Below are positions 36,689 through 49,000 of a DNA stretch of 64,000 nt, one piece after another. The first letter of the stretch is position 1. Each line of letters starts with the position of its first letter. Made by a program: the position numbers and the translations under genes. This DNA is from Chamaelirium japonicum (lineage: Eukaryota > Streptophyta > Magnoliopsida > Liliales > Melanthiaceae): the NCBI GenBank assembly GCA_947650365.1, contig OX393557.1, forward strand, positions 1,612,001 through 1,676,000. Direction: 5' to 3'. Under the pieces are notes generated by a model that saw only the letters and a program-made list of their open reading frames with translations, was not told the DNA's origin and made no database searches.

Positions 36689-37829
36689 TGTAAGAACTAT
36701 TCTACATGAAGCATGCATTGTCTCTATTATCGAGAACTATTAACCTTGAAAATGATGAACATAGAGACCATAGGCGGAAGTGAAGGGATCGATTCACGTA
36801 TCTCCGGCAATTATGTGCTGGGCGATAACGGTCCGTAATTGTACTTGATGAAGATTAGTTCGTCCTTGAGCGAGTTTCGAGCCATGATGGAGGATAAAAT
36901 TGCAAGCTACGAGATCCGATTATCTCGGGTGGAGGCCTTCAACTCCACTTCTTCTTGGCAACCAAATGTATGCGGAGACCCCCCTTAGAGATCGATGAGA
37001 CAAGAGAGGAATTTAAAGGCCAGAGGATCTTCTCTCTCATTCTCTCTCTCTCTAACGCGATCCAACGAAAAGAGCAAAAACTCGAGGAGAAGGGCGAAGC
37101 TTTCTCTATCTCTCACCCGTCCTTGATCAGGCTAAGAGAAACATGGGAGGGGAGAGATCGAGGATTGTTGTCCTCTCTCTCGCTCTCTCTCGCTTTTGTG
37201 CTTCGAAAAGAGGGAACCAAATAGGGGAGAAAGAGGGAAGAAGGGTAGCCAAATCTCTCTTTCTTTTAGCCACGGACCAAGAGGATCAAAGGAGGAGAGG
37301 GAGGGCTACAATTGCACCTGTAACATCCCTCTCTCTCTCTCTTGGTCTTGCTCTCATGCAAGAAAGGAACCAAAGCGAGAGAGGGGAGTCGCACAGTTGT
37401 GTGATCTCTCTCTCTCAGTTTTGCTATGAACGGACAAAAGGGGGAGAGGGGGGATTGCACAGTGCGATATTTCTCGCTCTCTCTCTCTCCTCACAGTTAG
37501 CCGCACAACCCCTAGAGCCCGATCGGATTGCATGGGGCTAAGAGAAAGTCCTAGTCTCCTCTTTTAAATCCATATACAACCGCATTCCCCTTTCCCCTTT
37601 TGGGTCTCCTATGGGTTTGAGTTTACTAATGGGGTGCGCTAGGTGTGTTGCATCCCCGTTGCATCGGAGTTGGGACCCACACCCTCTCAAACCCTAAAAC
37701 TAATCCTGACACCTGTAGGACTAAGGTTGATTCGAGATTAGTTAACAATATACCTTTGAGCTAGACTAATTATCCACTAGACCGACCAATTCCAAGACCA
37801 GCTGGGTGAAGTCGAGCCAAAACCCAACA
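36689..37829 (-). mobile_element. 5' LTR of the minus-strand copia element
   Basis: Minus strand TGTTGGGTTTTGGCTCG to GTTCTTACA, 1141 bp. A TATA-like ATTTAAAAG is near 37565. GA-rich transcript start region (plus-strand CT runs at 37030-37490). Its partner is the split 3' LTR at 21383-22520 and 32289-32440. The right flank begins ATTAC. Confidence 0.88.
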
Positions 37830-38359
37830 ATTACATGTGAAGCCATGCATGCACGCTGCATCCCCTCTTGTTCTCACCGTTATGAGCGCATTCATAGATG
37901 AATTGGATATGTGGATCATTTTCTACAACCCCTTATCTTCAACCCCATAATCCCATCGTACATCAGATCAGAGTTGTTCATCCCATAATGATCACATCTC
38001 CCACCATTGTTGATCTCTTGTGCTGACATTTTAATGAGGAAGAAGAAGAAGATCCAAGAATCCTATGAGTATGCCATAACCCGCTCAACCTCTCGGCATT
38101 CTCTCTCCCGTGCGACAGCGTTTTCAAGTGCCCTATCCGTTCTTCCGCAAGTGTCTTCCACAGGTGCGTTCCGCACACCGGGTATTTACAGTACGTATTC
38201 CCAAGACTTTAAACTTCAATTTTAATTTGTGTATGGTTTCGGTCCAGATCGAGACCAAAATTTTAGTATTTCGACTGAAATGGAGGAAAAAATTTAAAAT
38301 GGCAAACCAATTGATATTTTGTTGTACCTAAAAGTCCCATTAGTTGGTTGGTTGGGGTA
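37830..38359. other. Spacer between the two large nests, probably host DNA
   Basis: No gene recognised. Not obviously repeated elsewhere in the window. The left end adjoins the copia target duplication, the right end (GGGTA) adjoins the Tat-type LTR. Confidence 0.4.
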
Positions 38360-38652
38360 TGTGGGTGCAAATTTTGGCCAACACCCTGCGACAGGACCCA
38401 CCAGCCCTGCCTAGGGTCCACAAGATGGTGACAGGACCCACCAACCCTACCTGGGGTTCACAAGATGGTAATGGGACCCACCAGCCCAGCCTGGGGTCCA
38501 CAAGATGGCAGTGGGACCCCCCAGCCCTGCCTAGGGTCCACAAGACGGCCACGGGAGTTCTGCCTGGGGGTCCACAGAGACGACAGTGGAACCCACCAAC
38601 CCCCACCTGGATCCAGACGACAGCTGTAGAAACCATCTTCTACCCCGGTTTC
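38360..38652 (+). mobile_element. 5' LTR of the Tat-type gypsy element, first part
   Basis: TGTGGGTGCAAATTTTGGCC onward aligns with the 3' LTR start at 62667. It contains four to five diverged 40-50-bp units of the form GGACCCACCAGCCCTGCCT..GGGTCCACAAGATGG. The LTR is interrupted after GTTTC (38648-38652) by the LARD and resumes at 51005. The 5 bp before it, GGGTA, agrees at 4 of 5 with GGGTC after the 3' LTR. Confidence 0.88.
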
Positions 38653-39156
38653 TGTAATGACCATGAATTTTAAAATACGATTTTACCCTTAGGATGAAAT
38701 AATATTTAAACTTTAAACTTTAGCGTCATCATCGACAATAGAATTCCAACAGATCTTGTTTCACTCGAATTCAACGTTCGGACCAATATTTATGGCCACT
38801 CGAATATTCTCGATAAAAATAAATGGGATCCGAATTTTCCTGGTTTGATTCAGAGGTGATTCTATTATATGAGAACTTCTCATGAGACACCGTAGTGCGA
38901 CTCATAGCAACCGTATTATTTTCCTGGAGTTTTAGAAATGAAAATCAAAATTTTTGGATGCAAAACAGATTTATTATGGATTTATAAAGATATAAAGAAA
39001 GTTGAAAAAAAAAAAACTGAGTAAGCATCAGTGGCCCCCACCTCTTCTCCTCCTTCAATCGTAGCAGTCCAAAGCCATCCCCATCCAACGGCCTAAATCC
39101 CACCCCCATACCATCCCCTTCCCCACCAAGCCACATCTCTCTCTTTCTCTCTCCCT

Positions 39157-39193
<37 letters not shown>

Positions 39194-39370
39194 CTTGATC
39201 GATCTGACCTGGCCCCCTCCATCGCATCAGCCGGCCGTCGCCCCCTTTTTGACCTCACCGTCGGCTGCTGCCCCTAGACCCTAAGCCGGCTGCCGCCCCC
39301 TAGACCCTAAGCCGGCCGCCACCCCCCTTTGACCCTAAGCCCGGCCGCCGCCCCCTCCCTTTTTCACCCT

Positions 39371-39378
39371 ATAAAATC
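39371..39378 (+). promoter_or_regulatory. TATA box of the LARD 5' LTR
   Basis: CCCTATAAAATCC, about 720 bp into the LTR; conserved as CCTATAAAACAC at 46793-46804 in the 3' LTR. Confidence 0.6.
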
Positions 39379-40044
39379 CAACCCCAGGCCCTCCTTCCCT
39401 TTAACCCCAAGCCCCCTCTCTCTCAACCCTATGTCTCTCTCTCCTCTGCATCTCCCTCACTTCCCCTCCTTCTCTCGGTTTCTGCCGACACCGCCCGACG
39501 GCCGCCAACGCCCGATGGTTTCCGCCGCCCAGGTCCAAGCCACCTCTCTCTCTCTCAAACCCATGTCTCTCTCTCTCTCTCTCTCCTCTACATCTCTCAC
39601 TCCTTCCCTCTCCATCTCTCGGTTTCTACGGTATGGCCCGACGGTCACCGCCGTCCAGGTGAGAGGCCCCCTTCGGCCTCCCTCTCTTTGTAATGCCAAC
39701 CCGGCCCGATCACCGACGACCCCGATGCCGCACGACCCGATGGCTCGTTTGTTGGTACCCCATCACCCCGCCACCTCGCCTCGACGTCGATCGGCCCCGA
39801 CGCCATCGCCCGTCACCGACAACCCGATCCCCTATACCCCATCACCCCGCCACCTTGCCTCGACGTCGATCAGCCCCGACGCCGTCGCCCATCACCGACA
39901 ACCCAATGTCCCAAACCGCCCGATCCTCGGCCTCCCTCTCTTTGTGTTACCTCGGAACCCGACCCGGTCCTGTCACTGCCAGTCGACGCCGGCAGGCTGC
40001 CCGGCTACAACCCAGAGCCCCTCCTCTGTCTCTCGTATGACTGT

Positions 40045-40335
40045 GCGTGTGCGTGGCCACTGGCCACCACCTCGGCAGGCTGCCTGGCTATAACCCGGTG
40101 CCCTCCTCTCTCTCTCTCTCTGGTGTGTGCATAGCCACCGGCCACCACCTCGGCAGGCTGCCCGGCTACAACCCAGAGCCCTCCTCTCTCTCTCTTTGGT
40201 GTGTGTGTGGCCACCGGCCACCACCTCGGCAGACTGCTCGGCTACAAACCGGAGCCCTCCTCTCTCTCTCTCTAGTGTGTGTGTGACCACCGGCCACCAT
40301 CTGGCTCGGTAGTCTATCCGGCCATGACACCGGAG
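40045..40335. repeat. 75-bp tandem repeat in the LARD 5' LTR
   Basis: About four units beginning GGCCACCGGCCACCACCTCG and running through GCTACAACCCGGAGCCCTCC, (CT)n and TGGTGTGTG. The 3' LTR has the same array at 47455-47725. Confidence 0.85.
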
Positions 40336-43300
40336 CCATTCTCTCTCTCTCTCTCTCTCTCCCACTTTTGGTGTGACAGACGGCCATCATAATGCCAGCA
40401 GGCCATAGGTCCTTCTCCACTATCCCTTACACTCTGTGTTATGTGTGTATATTAGAGAGTGCGATCGTGAGTGGGTGCGCAGGTGTGTGCAAGTGAGTGC
40501 CTCCGACGAGCCTTGGATCACCCAACGACGACGAACCGCTAGCCACCATGTGCCGGTACTCCTCAGCCTCTCTCTCTCTTGTGTGACTATGTGCGTGTGT
40601 CCGCTGGTCAGCACCTCGACAACCACCTAGGCCACAAAAAGCCACCACCCCAACTCGGGTTCACCTCGACTCCACCCCTCTAGGTATACGTGTATGCGAG
40701 CATGAGCGAGTGTGTGCGAGCACCTTAATCCCGGTAATCCTTTGGTCGGTCGACGCCAACAACTCCGAACGTCTCTCTCTCAACGTAAGACTGATAGCAT
40801 GCATGTGTGAGTACGTGTAGTGACCGTTTATGTGCATGTGTGTGCATATACGATCACGAGAGCATGATCGAGCAGTGCAAGCACGATCTTCCATACTGAA
40901 TCAACATGACCCCTCTTAGTTTCTCACTCTCAGTCTCCAAATGAGTGTGTGCAAACAATGTGTGTAAAGATGATTGATGATCACGAGCTGCTCTGTCAAC
41001 CTACACCTCTCTCCTCACTCTCTTTCTCTGACTCTCCTTCACTCTTAATGAGTGGCATGCGAGGGTAGAGAGTGCGAGTTTGTTTGGGAGTAGTGTGCAG
41101 GTGAGGACGAGAAACTACAGAATTTGCTAAACGTACTAACCGTGGACTGACTAACTTATTAACTTGTTATCTGTTTATTTATTATATTATATCCATAATA
41201 ATGATCACTGTTAATGATAGTCGGACAACATAATGGTCGGCAAAGTTGCCTGTATTCTGGATAGTCGGATAGCACAATGGTCGGCAAAGCCGCCTATTTT
41301 CCGACGATCATCGAAAGTGGTCATCATATCCACCTTATTATTTTTTTTTGTTATTATTATTATTAATTCTTCTTATCGGTACATTATTAAATACTTCTGA
41401 TAGCGATTACCCACTAATGATAGTCGGACAAAGCAAAGGACGGCCGAGCCGCTAGCAGCATCCGACCATCATTAAGTGTGGTCGTCATCTGAAGAAGCAA
41501 TGAACTGTTTCACTTTGAATATTATAATATTCATTTCAGTACTTCTTTTATACTGGTCCTTTTCCAGTGCCTTTTATTTTCTTTTATCCTGGTCCTATTC
41601 CAATGCTTTTTTAAGTTCCTTTTATATTATAATTTATTAATAATTGGTCCAATTAAAAATCTAATTATTAAATTTTTGTAAATTAAGAAAATAGATGAGT
41701 GATGTCGAGTATAAGTGTACATGAGGAGCCTCTAGGGTGACACAACACCTCCCCTTCTATAAGCCTTCCTTTAGATCTCTCTCTCCCTTTCTCTCGGTAA
41801 TTACATAAGTAAACAGATGCCTGCGAATATCTTAAAATCCTAGAATTAGTTCCCACCCTCATGAGAGTATATGCGAGCGTATGCACGCTTAAAGCAACTC
41901 AGCTCCTCCTTTCTCTCTCTAGTTCTCTAATAAGATATGAAATTAAATCGGGGTGTGCAACTACCTCTCGCATGAACCCTGAACAGAACTGTGAATTGTT
42001 AGATAAGGCGTGGTGTTGCCTCTTAAGCTAGCTGGAAGCCATTCTACACACTAGAATGATTTACACGGTACGGGAGATCACTACCCTGGCTAAGGAAAGC
42101 TCTACCAGAATTTCATCACTTGAACACCACCATGCTAAACAAATTATAATTACTTTACTGCCAATGGAATTATGTTCCTTCGCTAAAGTATTATGATCAA
42201 TAGTTGTAGACCTTTATTGAGCTTGTTATATTTTCAAATTGATCAGTGACACTGCACGTTGTTTTAGATAATTAATTATGCTATCCTAGAAATTAAGGGT
42301 AGGTGTCCATAACGCTCTATGCGGGTCCCGCCAGACCTCATCGCATATGGTCGAGTGAACCCCGCCTTGCATGCGGAGTCGCAAGTCCGACGACCCATGC
42401 TTAATAATATAATTAAATAATAAATTTTCTGATTGCTTGGACACCGTAAGTAGGAATTCCCTTAAGGTTAGAAATTAATAATTAAATAATAATTATCGAG
42501 CGTACTCTCCTGGATGGAGTTTGGAGACTCGGGCACACGGGAATAGGGGCGAGAGTAAATTTTATAGTTATTGTGATGCATGGGTTGTGAGCGCGGTGCG
42601 AATCCTGGGGTAAAACATCGAAATCACTTTATTATTATAATTGTGTGATATTCTATCCTGTGGAAAGATTCGGACCCCGTGTGCGCAAGGGTCGTGAACC
42701 ACCCTACACGCACAACCAAAGATCAATAGGTCAGAGGGTTACGGGCAGAGATTGTGGTAAAGCCAATAGGTGGTGCCCTCGAAGAGGGATTGGCCTAGCA
42801 ATCCTGTCCCGGGGTAGTTGAAGCCCCCAAGGAAAGCAAGTTGGGTGGTAAAGCTCCACCGTGAAAGACAGGAAATCCCTTATGATCATCTGGGAGATTA
42901 GTGCATGGTGTTGGTGGATGCACGGCGAGAGAGTTGGCCCTCTACATCGAAATAAAAGACTCGATAGTAATGCCCGGTTGGGGGCAGGCTGAACAAAATA
43001 ATACCAGGGTTCACAATAGGATTAGAAGACTTACTCTGATGTGACATAAATGTTGTTTGTACTCATACAATTGGTAATTATTTTGATAGTTTAGATCTGA
43101 TTGTTTTAGCCTTACTGACTTTGAAATATTTGGTAGAACTATGCAACTGCTAATATAATTGATTCTATATGGTGATACTTGTTTATTAAGTTATCTGCTA
43201 ATAAATATTAAATATCATTATTATTATTTTTTTAAAAAAAAATTATTATGATTCGTTTAGTGTGGTGGTTATGGGCTTACAAAAGCGTAAGGTTTCTGAG

Positions 43301-43618
43301 GCATTTTTCTTGTAAAATGCCTTAGGTCACAGAGAAGAAGACGGTACCCAAGTGAACGGACTGGAGCAAGGAGTTAATTTCATGTGGCTGAAAGATATTC
43401 GTGTTTTTGGTTGTAGATACACATTGTATAAATGACAATAAGATTTTGAATAGTGTAGCATATATTGAACATTAGTCTTACTCTGTTCGGTGTAATCCAA
43501 ATACAAAGTTTTATTTCTTTATTCTCCTCTTTCTTTTCCAAAACCCTCCTAATGAATCGCAGTTCGGTCCGGCTCGGAGGCGGTTTCCTAGGCGGTCCGA
43601 AATGCGGGGCATTACAGC

Positions 43619-43630
43619 TGGTATCAGAGC
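43619..43630 (+). other. Primer binding site, tRNA-iMet type
   Basis: TGGTATCAGAGC, perfect, two bases after the LTR end. Confidence 0.92.
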
Positions 43631-46057
43631 ATTAAGATCCTAGGATTATTACAACTGGTTTTAAAACCATTAAGATCTTAGGAATATTAAAGTGATAACA
43701 AAGTATTAAAATATTAGAAGTGTATACACATACGTATCCTGTAGGGACACAAAATGTGATAGTTCATTATAAAGTGTGACATCTAAACTTTAGGATCACA
43801 TCGAAGAACTAGAGGACCAATAGGCTCACTTAGAAAAGAACATAGAGAAAAATAGGGTGTATGTAAACTTAGAATTTTATCTTAGGATTAAATTTGATTT
43901 CGTAAACATGTATGATAACATATACCTTAGAATATCAGAGTAGACATTATAAGTATTTATGCATGGTAAATTTGTTATTATTACCAAAGTAGCGCAATGT
44001 AACCGTAGAGACATGAATTGAGAAATAAGAAAACTTATTCTTGGCCTGAATAATTAAGGGTTTGATATATTCTGATTAAGTGTCATAACTGTTAGGTTTA
44101 GGGTTGGCCATCGTGTTGTAAATTTTTATGGGTAGTGAAGACTAGAAAGGGCTACCTAGGATAAGATAGAGCCATCCCTGGAGTGGAAAAAGGGCTCTGT
44201 ATCACTAGCGTGGAGCTGCCTGAGATGTCAAAGTGAAAAGTCGCAGACCAATCCTAACCTAAAATGTTTATGATACTTATTCAATCATTCTCGATGGTAA
44301 TGATACGAATTATCGAAATATTAAAGAAGGGTGGTGCGTTGATCCAATAACCTACCTATTTTGTTCTTTTGGTTCTAACACTGCTTGTAGAACTTAAGGA
44401 GATGTTCCTAAGGATTTTCTTGGGATATGGGTTCGTACCTTCGAATTCATCCTTCTAGAATTTTGAGTTCTAGTAATACTATAGTGTTTTTTTTTTAGCT
44501 AGAGGGTGATTTAATAAGTATTTCTTTGTATGACATGATAGAAGTATATTGAGCAAACCTAAGGATGCTATTTGATATTAAAGAAATTGTTATGTTAATC
44601 GGTACTTGAGAAATCCGTCCATGCTTAAGAAATTGATTTGTTAATACTTGGGGAGTTAATCTAATTTCATAAAGGATATGATTATCTTAGAACTTTGATG
44701 TCATACAAGATTAGGTCTACGATGTGAAGTAATCTAATATGGAGCCATCTGAATAATCCAACCAATATATATTTTTATAGCATTTAGCTACTATTCTAAG
44801 GTTCATATTTTAAGTGTATGTCTTCTAAGTGTATGCTTTGAAAACTAAAACCATGAAAGTGTTTATGAGGTTCCATATCACAGGTTCAATATTGAAATCA
44901 ATCTAAAAGTATGAGTTTGGATATCGGCTATTATGGTCTTTCTAATGACAATATGTTGATCAAGTCCTAGATGTTTGTCTTTAGCTAGAAACGCAGTGGA
45001 TTGGATTAGTAGGATATATCTATCATAGTTGATGCATCTTAAAGCATTGATTTTCGAATTATTAAAGACTTAGTTGATATTCTTGAGTCCCTAAAAGGAA
45101 TTGCTTCTCCCGAAGCTATGGCAACTGCTCTACCGAAGGGGACGCTCTTCTGTAAGAAAAGTAGCCACAGTTTCTTGAGAACGTTAATTATTCTAGTATA
45201 GCTCAGAATTGGTCATCAGGTTACATATGTTAATCACGAAAACCTAGTGATCTATCTATTCTAATTTCTTAGGGTATTAGATTTTGGGAATAATATCTTT
45301 TTAATAGTTAGTAGTAGTTTTTGGAATTAGTATCGATTGTGGTATCTTGTATATTCTTTCGCACTAGTTTTCCTTTAAAGCTTCAAGGACCCTCAGTAAA
45401 ACATTTAAGAATTCTTAGGATGCTCTGTTGAGGGCAAAAGAATGGAAGAATGTGGATTTCCAAATTCTTCCTTTGATATATAGGTAATGATTATAAGACT
45501 TATTGGATGATAGGGTGACTCGTTGAACTGTTAAACTTTCATTATATAGGAACCGCTCTCTCCGGGTGCACCGTATAGAAAATTATTGTAGTGACTAGTG
45601 TATATGTGGAATAGTTGAACTTTTACTTTCCTTTGGGAACTATAGTAGTCAGAATTGCACATGTGACTGATTGCATACTTTCCGGTATACAACTTTGGTG
45701 ATTTCGCACACTGGTCAGATAGCAGCAGCACATGCTTGGATACTTGTTATTTGCGCAATGGCTTACAAAAAATCGAATAAATTATTGATTGAAACAAAAT
45801 CTATATATGGTACCAATGTTGACTTGACCTATTGGAAGTTCTACTGGATGGTTAAATTTATACACATGTGAGTTACTTAAAAACCACTTCTGAATATGAT
45901 ATATATCTCTCGTAGGCACAAATGTGTATGAGACTTCAATTACTTGATATAAACTTTATTATATCATGTTCATACTCTTAAAATAAATTTCAGTGAAAGC
46001 GTGATGATTCTATCCTAAATCCTATAAGTGTGTTTGAATTTCGGGGACGAAATTCTT
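43631..46057 (+). other. LARD internal domain, no coding capacity seen
   Basis: About 2.4 kb, AT-rich, with stops in all frames and no frame above about 66 codons. I could not find any gag, protease, reverse transcriptase or integrase motif. The 3' end has TTTCGGGGACGAAATT (46038-46053), the signature that follows the integrase stop in Tekay/Del chromoviruses (compare 11833-11848). So it derives from that group and kept the cis-acting ends while losing the genes. Confidence 0.75.
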
Positions 46058-46072
46058 TTAAGGGGGGAAGGA
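46058..46072 (+). other. Polypurine tract of the LARD
   Basis: TTAAGGGGGGAAGGA run ending directly at the 3' LTR; intact, unlike the tract at 11851. Confidence 0.88.
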
Positions 46073-49000
46073 TGTAACGACCATGAATTTTAAAATACGA
46101 TTTTACCCTTAGGGTGAAATAATATTTAAAATTTAAACTTTAGCGTCATCATCGGCAATAGAATTCCAACGGATCTTGTTTCACTCGAATCCAACGTTCG
46201 GACCAATAGTTATGGCCACTCGAATATTCTCGATAAAAATAAACGGGATTCGAATTTTCCTGGTTTGATTCAGAGGCGATTCTGTCATACGAGAACTTCT
46301 CATTAGATACCGTAGTGCGACTCATAGCAACCGTATTATTTTCCTGGAGTTTTAGAAATGAAAATCAAAATTTTTGGATGCAAAACAGATTTATTATGGA
46401 TTTATAAAGATATAAAGAAAGTTCAAAAAAAAAAAAAACTGAGTAAGCATCAGTGGCCCCCATCTCTTCTCCTCCTTCAATCGCAGCCGTCCAAAGCCAT
46501 TCCCATCCAACGGCCTAAATCCCACCCCCATACCATCCCCTTCCCCACCGAGCCACATCTCTCTCTCTCTCTCCGTCAGATCGATCTCTCTCTCTCTCTA
46601 TCTCTCTCTCTCCCCCAAACCCGATCCGATCCAGCCCGGCCACCTCCATCCCATCAGCTGACCGCCACCCCCTTTTGACCTCACCGTCGGCCCCCGCCCC
46701 TAGACCCTAAGCCGCCCGTCGCCCCCTAGACCCTAAGCCGGCCGCCGCTCCCTTTGACCCTAAGCCCGGCCGCCGCCCATTCCCTTTTTCATCCTATAAA
46801 ACACAACCCCAGGCCCTCCTTCCCTTTAACCCCGATCCCCTTCCTCTTAACCCTATGTCTCTCTCTCCTCTACATCTCCCTCACTTCCCCTCCCTCTCTC
46901 GGTTTCTGCCGCCGCCGCCCGATGGCCGCTGCCGTCCAGGTCCGAGCCACCTCTCTGTATCTCTCTCAAACCCATGTCTCTCTCTCTCTCTTCTGCACCT
47001 CTCACTTCTTCCCTCTCCCTCTCTTGGTTTCTGCGGTGCGGCCCGACGACCACCACAATCTAGGTGAGAGGCCCCCTTCGGCCTCCCTCTCTTTGCAATG
47101 CCAACCCGGCCCGATCACCGACGACCACGACGCTGCACGACCCGACGACCCGTTCATCGGTACCCCATCACCCTGCCACCTCGCCTCAACATCGATCGGC
47201 CCCAACGCCGTCGCCCGTCACCGACAACCCGATCCTCTGCACCCCATCACCCCGCCACCTTGACTCGACGTCGATCGGTCCTGACGCCATCACCCATCAT
47301 TGACAACCCAACGACCCAAACCGCTCGATCCTCGGCCTCCCTCTCTTTGCGTTACCTCGGAACCCGACCCGGCCCTGTCACTGCCAGTCGATGCTGATAG
47401 GATGCCGGGCTACAACCCAGAGCCCCTCCTCTGTCTCTCGTGTGATTGTGTGTGTGCGTGGCCACCGGCCACCACCTCAGCAGGCTGCCCGGCTATAACC
47501 CGGAGCCCTTCTCTCTTTCTCTCTGGTGTGTGAGTGGCCATCGGCCACCACCTCGGCAGGTTGCCTAGCTACAACCCGGAGCCCTCCTATCTCTCTCTGG
47601 TGTGTGCATGGCAACCGGCCACCACCTCGGCAGGCTACCCGGCTACAACCCGGTGCCCTCCTCACTCTCTTTGGTGTGTATGTGACCATTGGCCACCATC
47701 TGGCTCGGCAGGCTGTCTGGCCATGACACCAGAGCCATTCTTTCTCGCTCCCTCTTTTGGTATGACTGACGGCCATCATAATGCTAGCAGGCCACAGGTC
47801 CTTCTCCACTATCCCTTACACTCTGTGTTGTGTGTGTATATTAGAGAGTGTGATCGTGAGTGGGTGAGCAAGTGTGTGCGGGTGAGTGCTTTCGACGAGC
47901 CTTGGATCGCCCAACGACGACGAACTACTGGCCACCATGTGTCGGTACTCCTCAGCCTCTCTCTCTTGTGTGACTATGTGCGTGTGTCCACTGGTCAACA
48001 CCTCGATAACCACCTAGGCCACAAAAGCCGCCAGCCACCACCCCAACACGGGTTCACCTCGACTCCACCCCTCTACGTATACGTGTGTGTGAGCATAAGC
48101 GAGTGCGTGCAAGCACCTTGATCCCGGTAATCCTTTGGTCTGTCGACGCCAACAACTCTGAACGTCTCTCTCTCAACGTAAGACTGATAGCATGCATGTG
48201 TGAGTACGTGTAGTGACCGTTTATGTGCATGTGTGTTCATATACGATTACGAGAGCATGATCGAGCGGTGCAAGCACGATCTTGCACCTTGAATCAACAT
48301 GACCCCTCTATATTTCTCACTCTCCCTCTCCAAATGAGTATGTGCGAACAGGGTGTGTAAAGATGATCGATGATCACGCGCTGCTCTGTCAACCTACACC
48401 TCTCTCCTCTTTCTCTGACTCTCCTTTACTCTTAACGAGTGGCATGCGAGCATAGAGAGTGTGAGTTTGTTTGGGAGTAGTGTGCAGGTGAGGACGAGAA
48501 ACTGCAGAATTTGCTAAACTTACTTACCGTGAACTGACTAACTGACTTATTAACTTGTTAATTGTTTATTTATATTATTATTTTCATAATAATGATCACT
48601 GTCAATGATAGTCAGACAGCATAATGGTTGGCAAAGCTGCCTGTATTCCGGATAGTCGGATAGCACAATGGACGGCAAAGCCGCCTGTATTCCGACGATC
48701 ATCAAAAGTGGTCATCATAACCACCTTATTATTTTTTATTGTTATTATTATTATTAATTCTTCTTATCGGTAAATTATTAAATACTTCTGATAGCGATTA
48801 CCCACTAATGATAGTCGGACAAAGCAAAGGACGGCCGAGCCGCTAGCAGCATCCGACCATCATTAAGAGTGGTCGTCATCCGAAGAAGCAATGAACTGAT
48901 TCACTTTGAATATTATAATATTCATTTCAGTACTTCTTTTATACTGGTCCTTTTCTAGTGCCTTTTATTTTCTTTTATCCTGGTCTTATTCCAGTGCTTT

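Larger units (their letters stand above)
38653..43616 (+). mobile_element. 5' LTR of the LARD-type element
   Basis: TGTAATGACCATGAATTTT to GGGGCATTACA, 4964 bp, followed by a perfect primer site. It aligns end to end with 46073-51004, differing at roughly one base in twenty over the parts compared. TATA at 39371-39378, so about 4.2 kb of the LTR lies downstream of the transcription start, an unusually long R-U5. Contents: CT runs, 75-bp tandem repeats (40045-40335), twin GTCGGCAAAG/CCGACCATC motifs near 41220-41480, and a block near 42720-42900 shared with the Tekay/Del LTR. The Pro/Ser- and Arg-rich frames here follow base composition and are not credible genes. Confidence 0.92.

Noticed and set aside
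39329..40093. 254-codon plus-strand frame rich in Pro, Ser and Thr
   Set aside because: It lies wholly inside the LARD LTR, is not kept as one frame in the sister LTR (46754-47263 is shorter and shifted), and follows from CT/CCG-rich composition.
41200..41500. Twin GTCGGCAAAG..CCGACGATCATC motifs as a riboswitch or regulatory RNA
   Set aside because: Repeated identically in both LARD LTRs as part of the element; no structure I could support beyond short inverted repeats.
43619..43630. tRNA gene remnant
   Set aside because: TGGTATCAGAGC here and elsewhere is the primer binding site complementary to a tRNA 3' end; no cloverleaf surrounds it.
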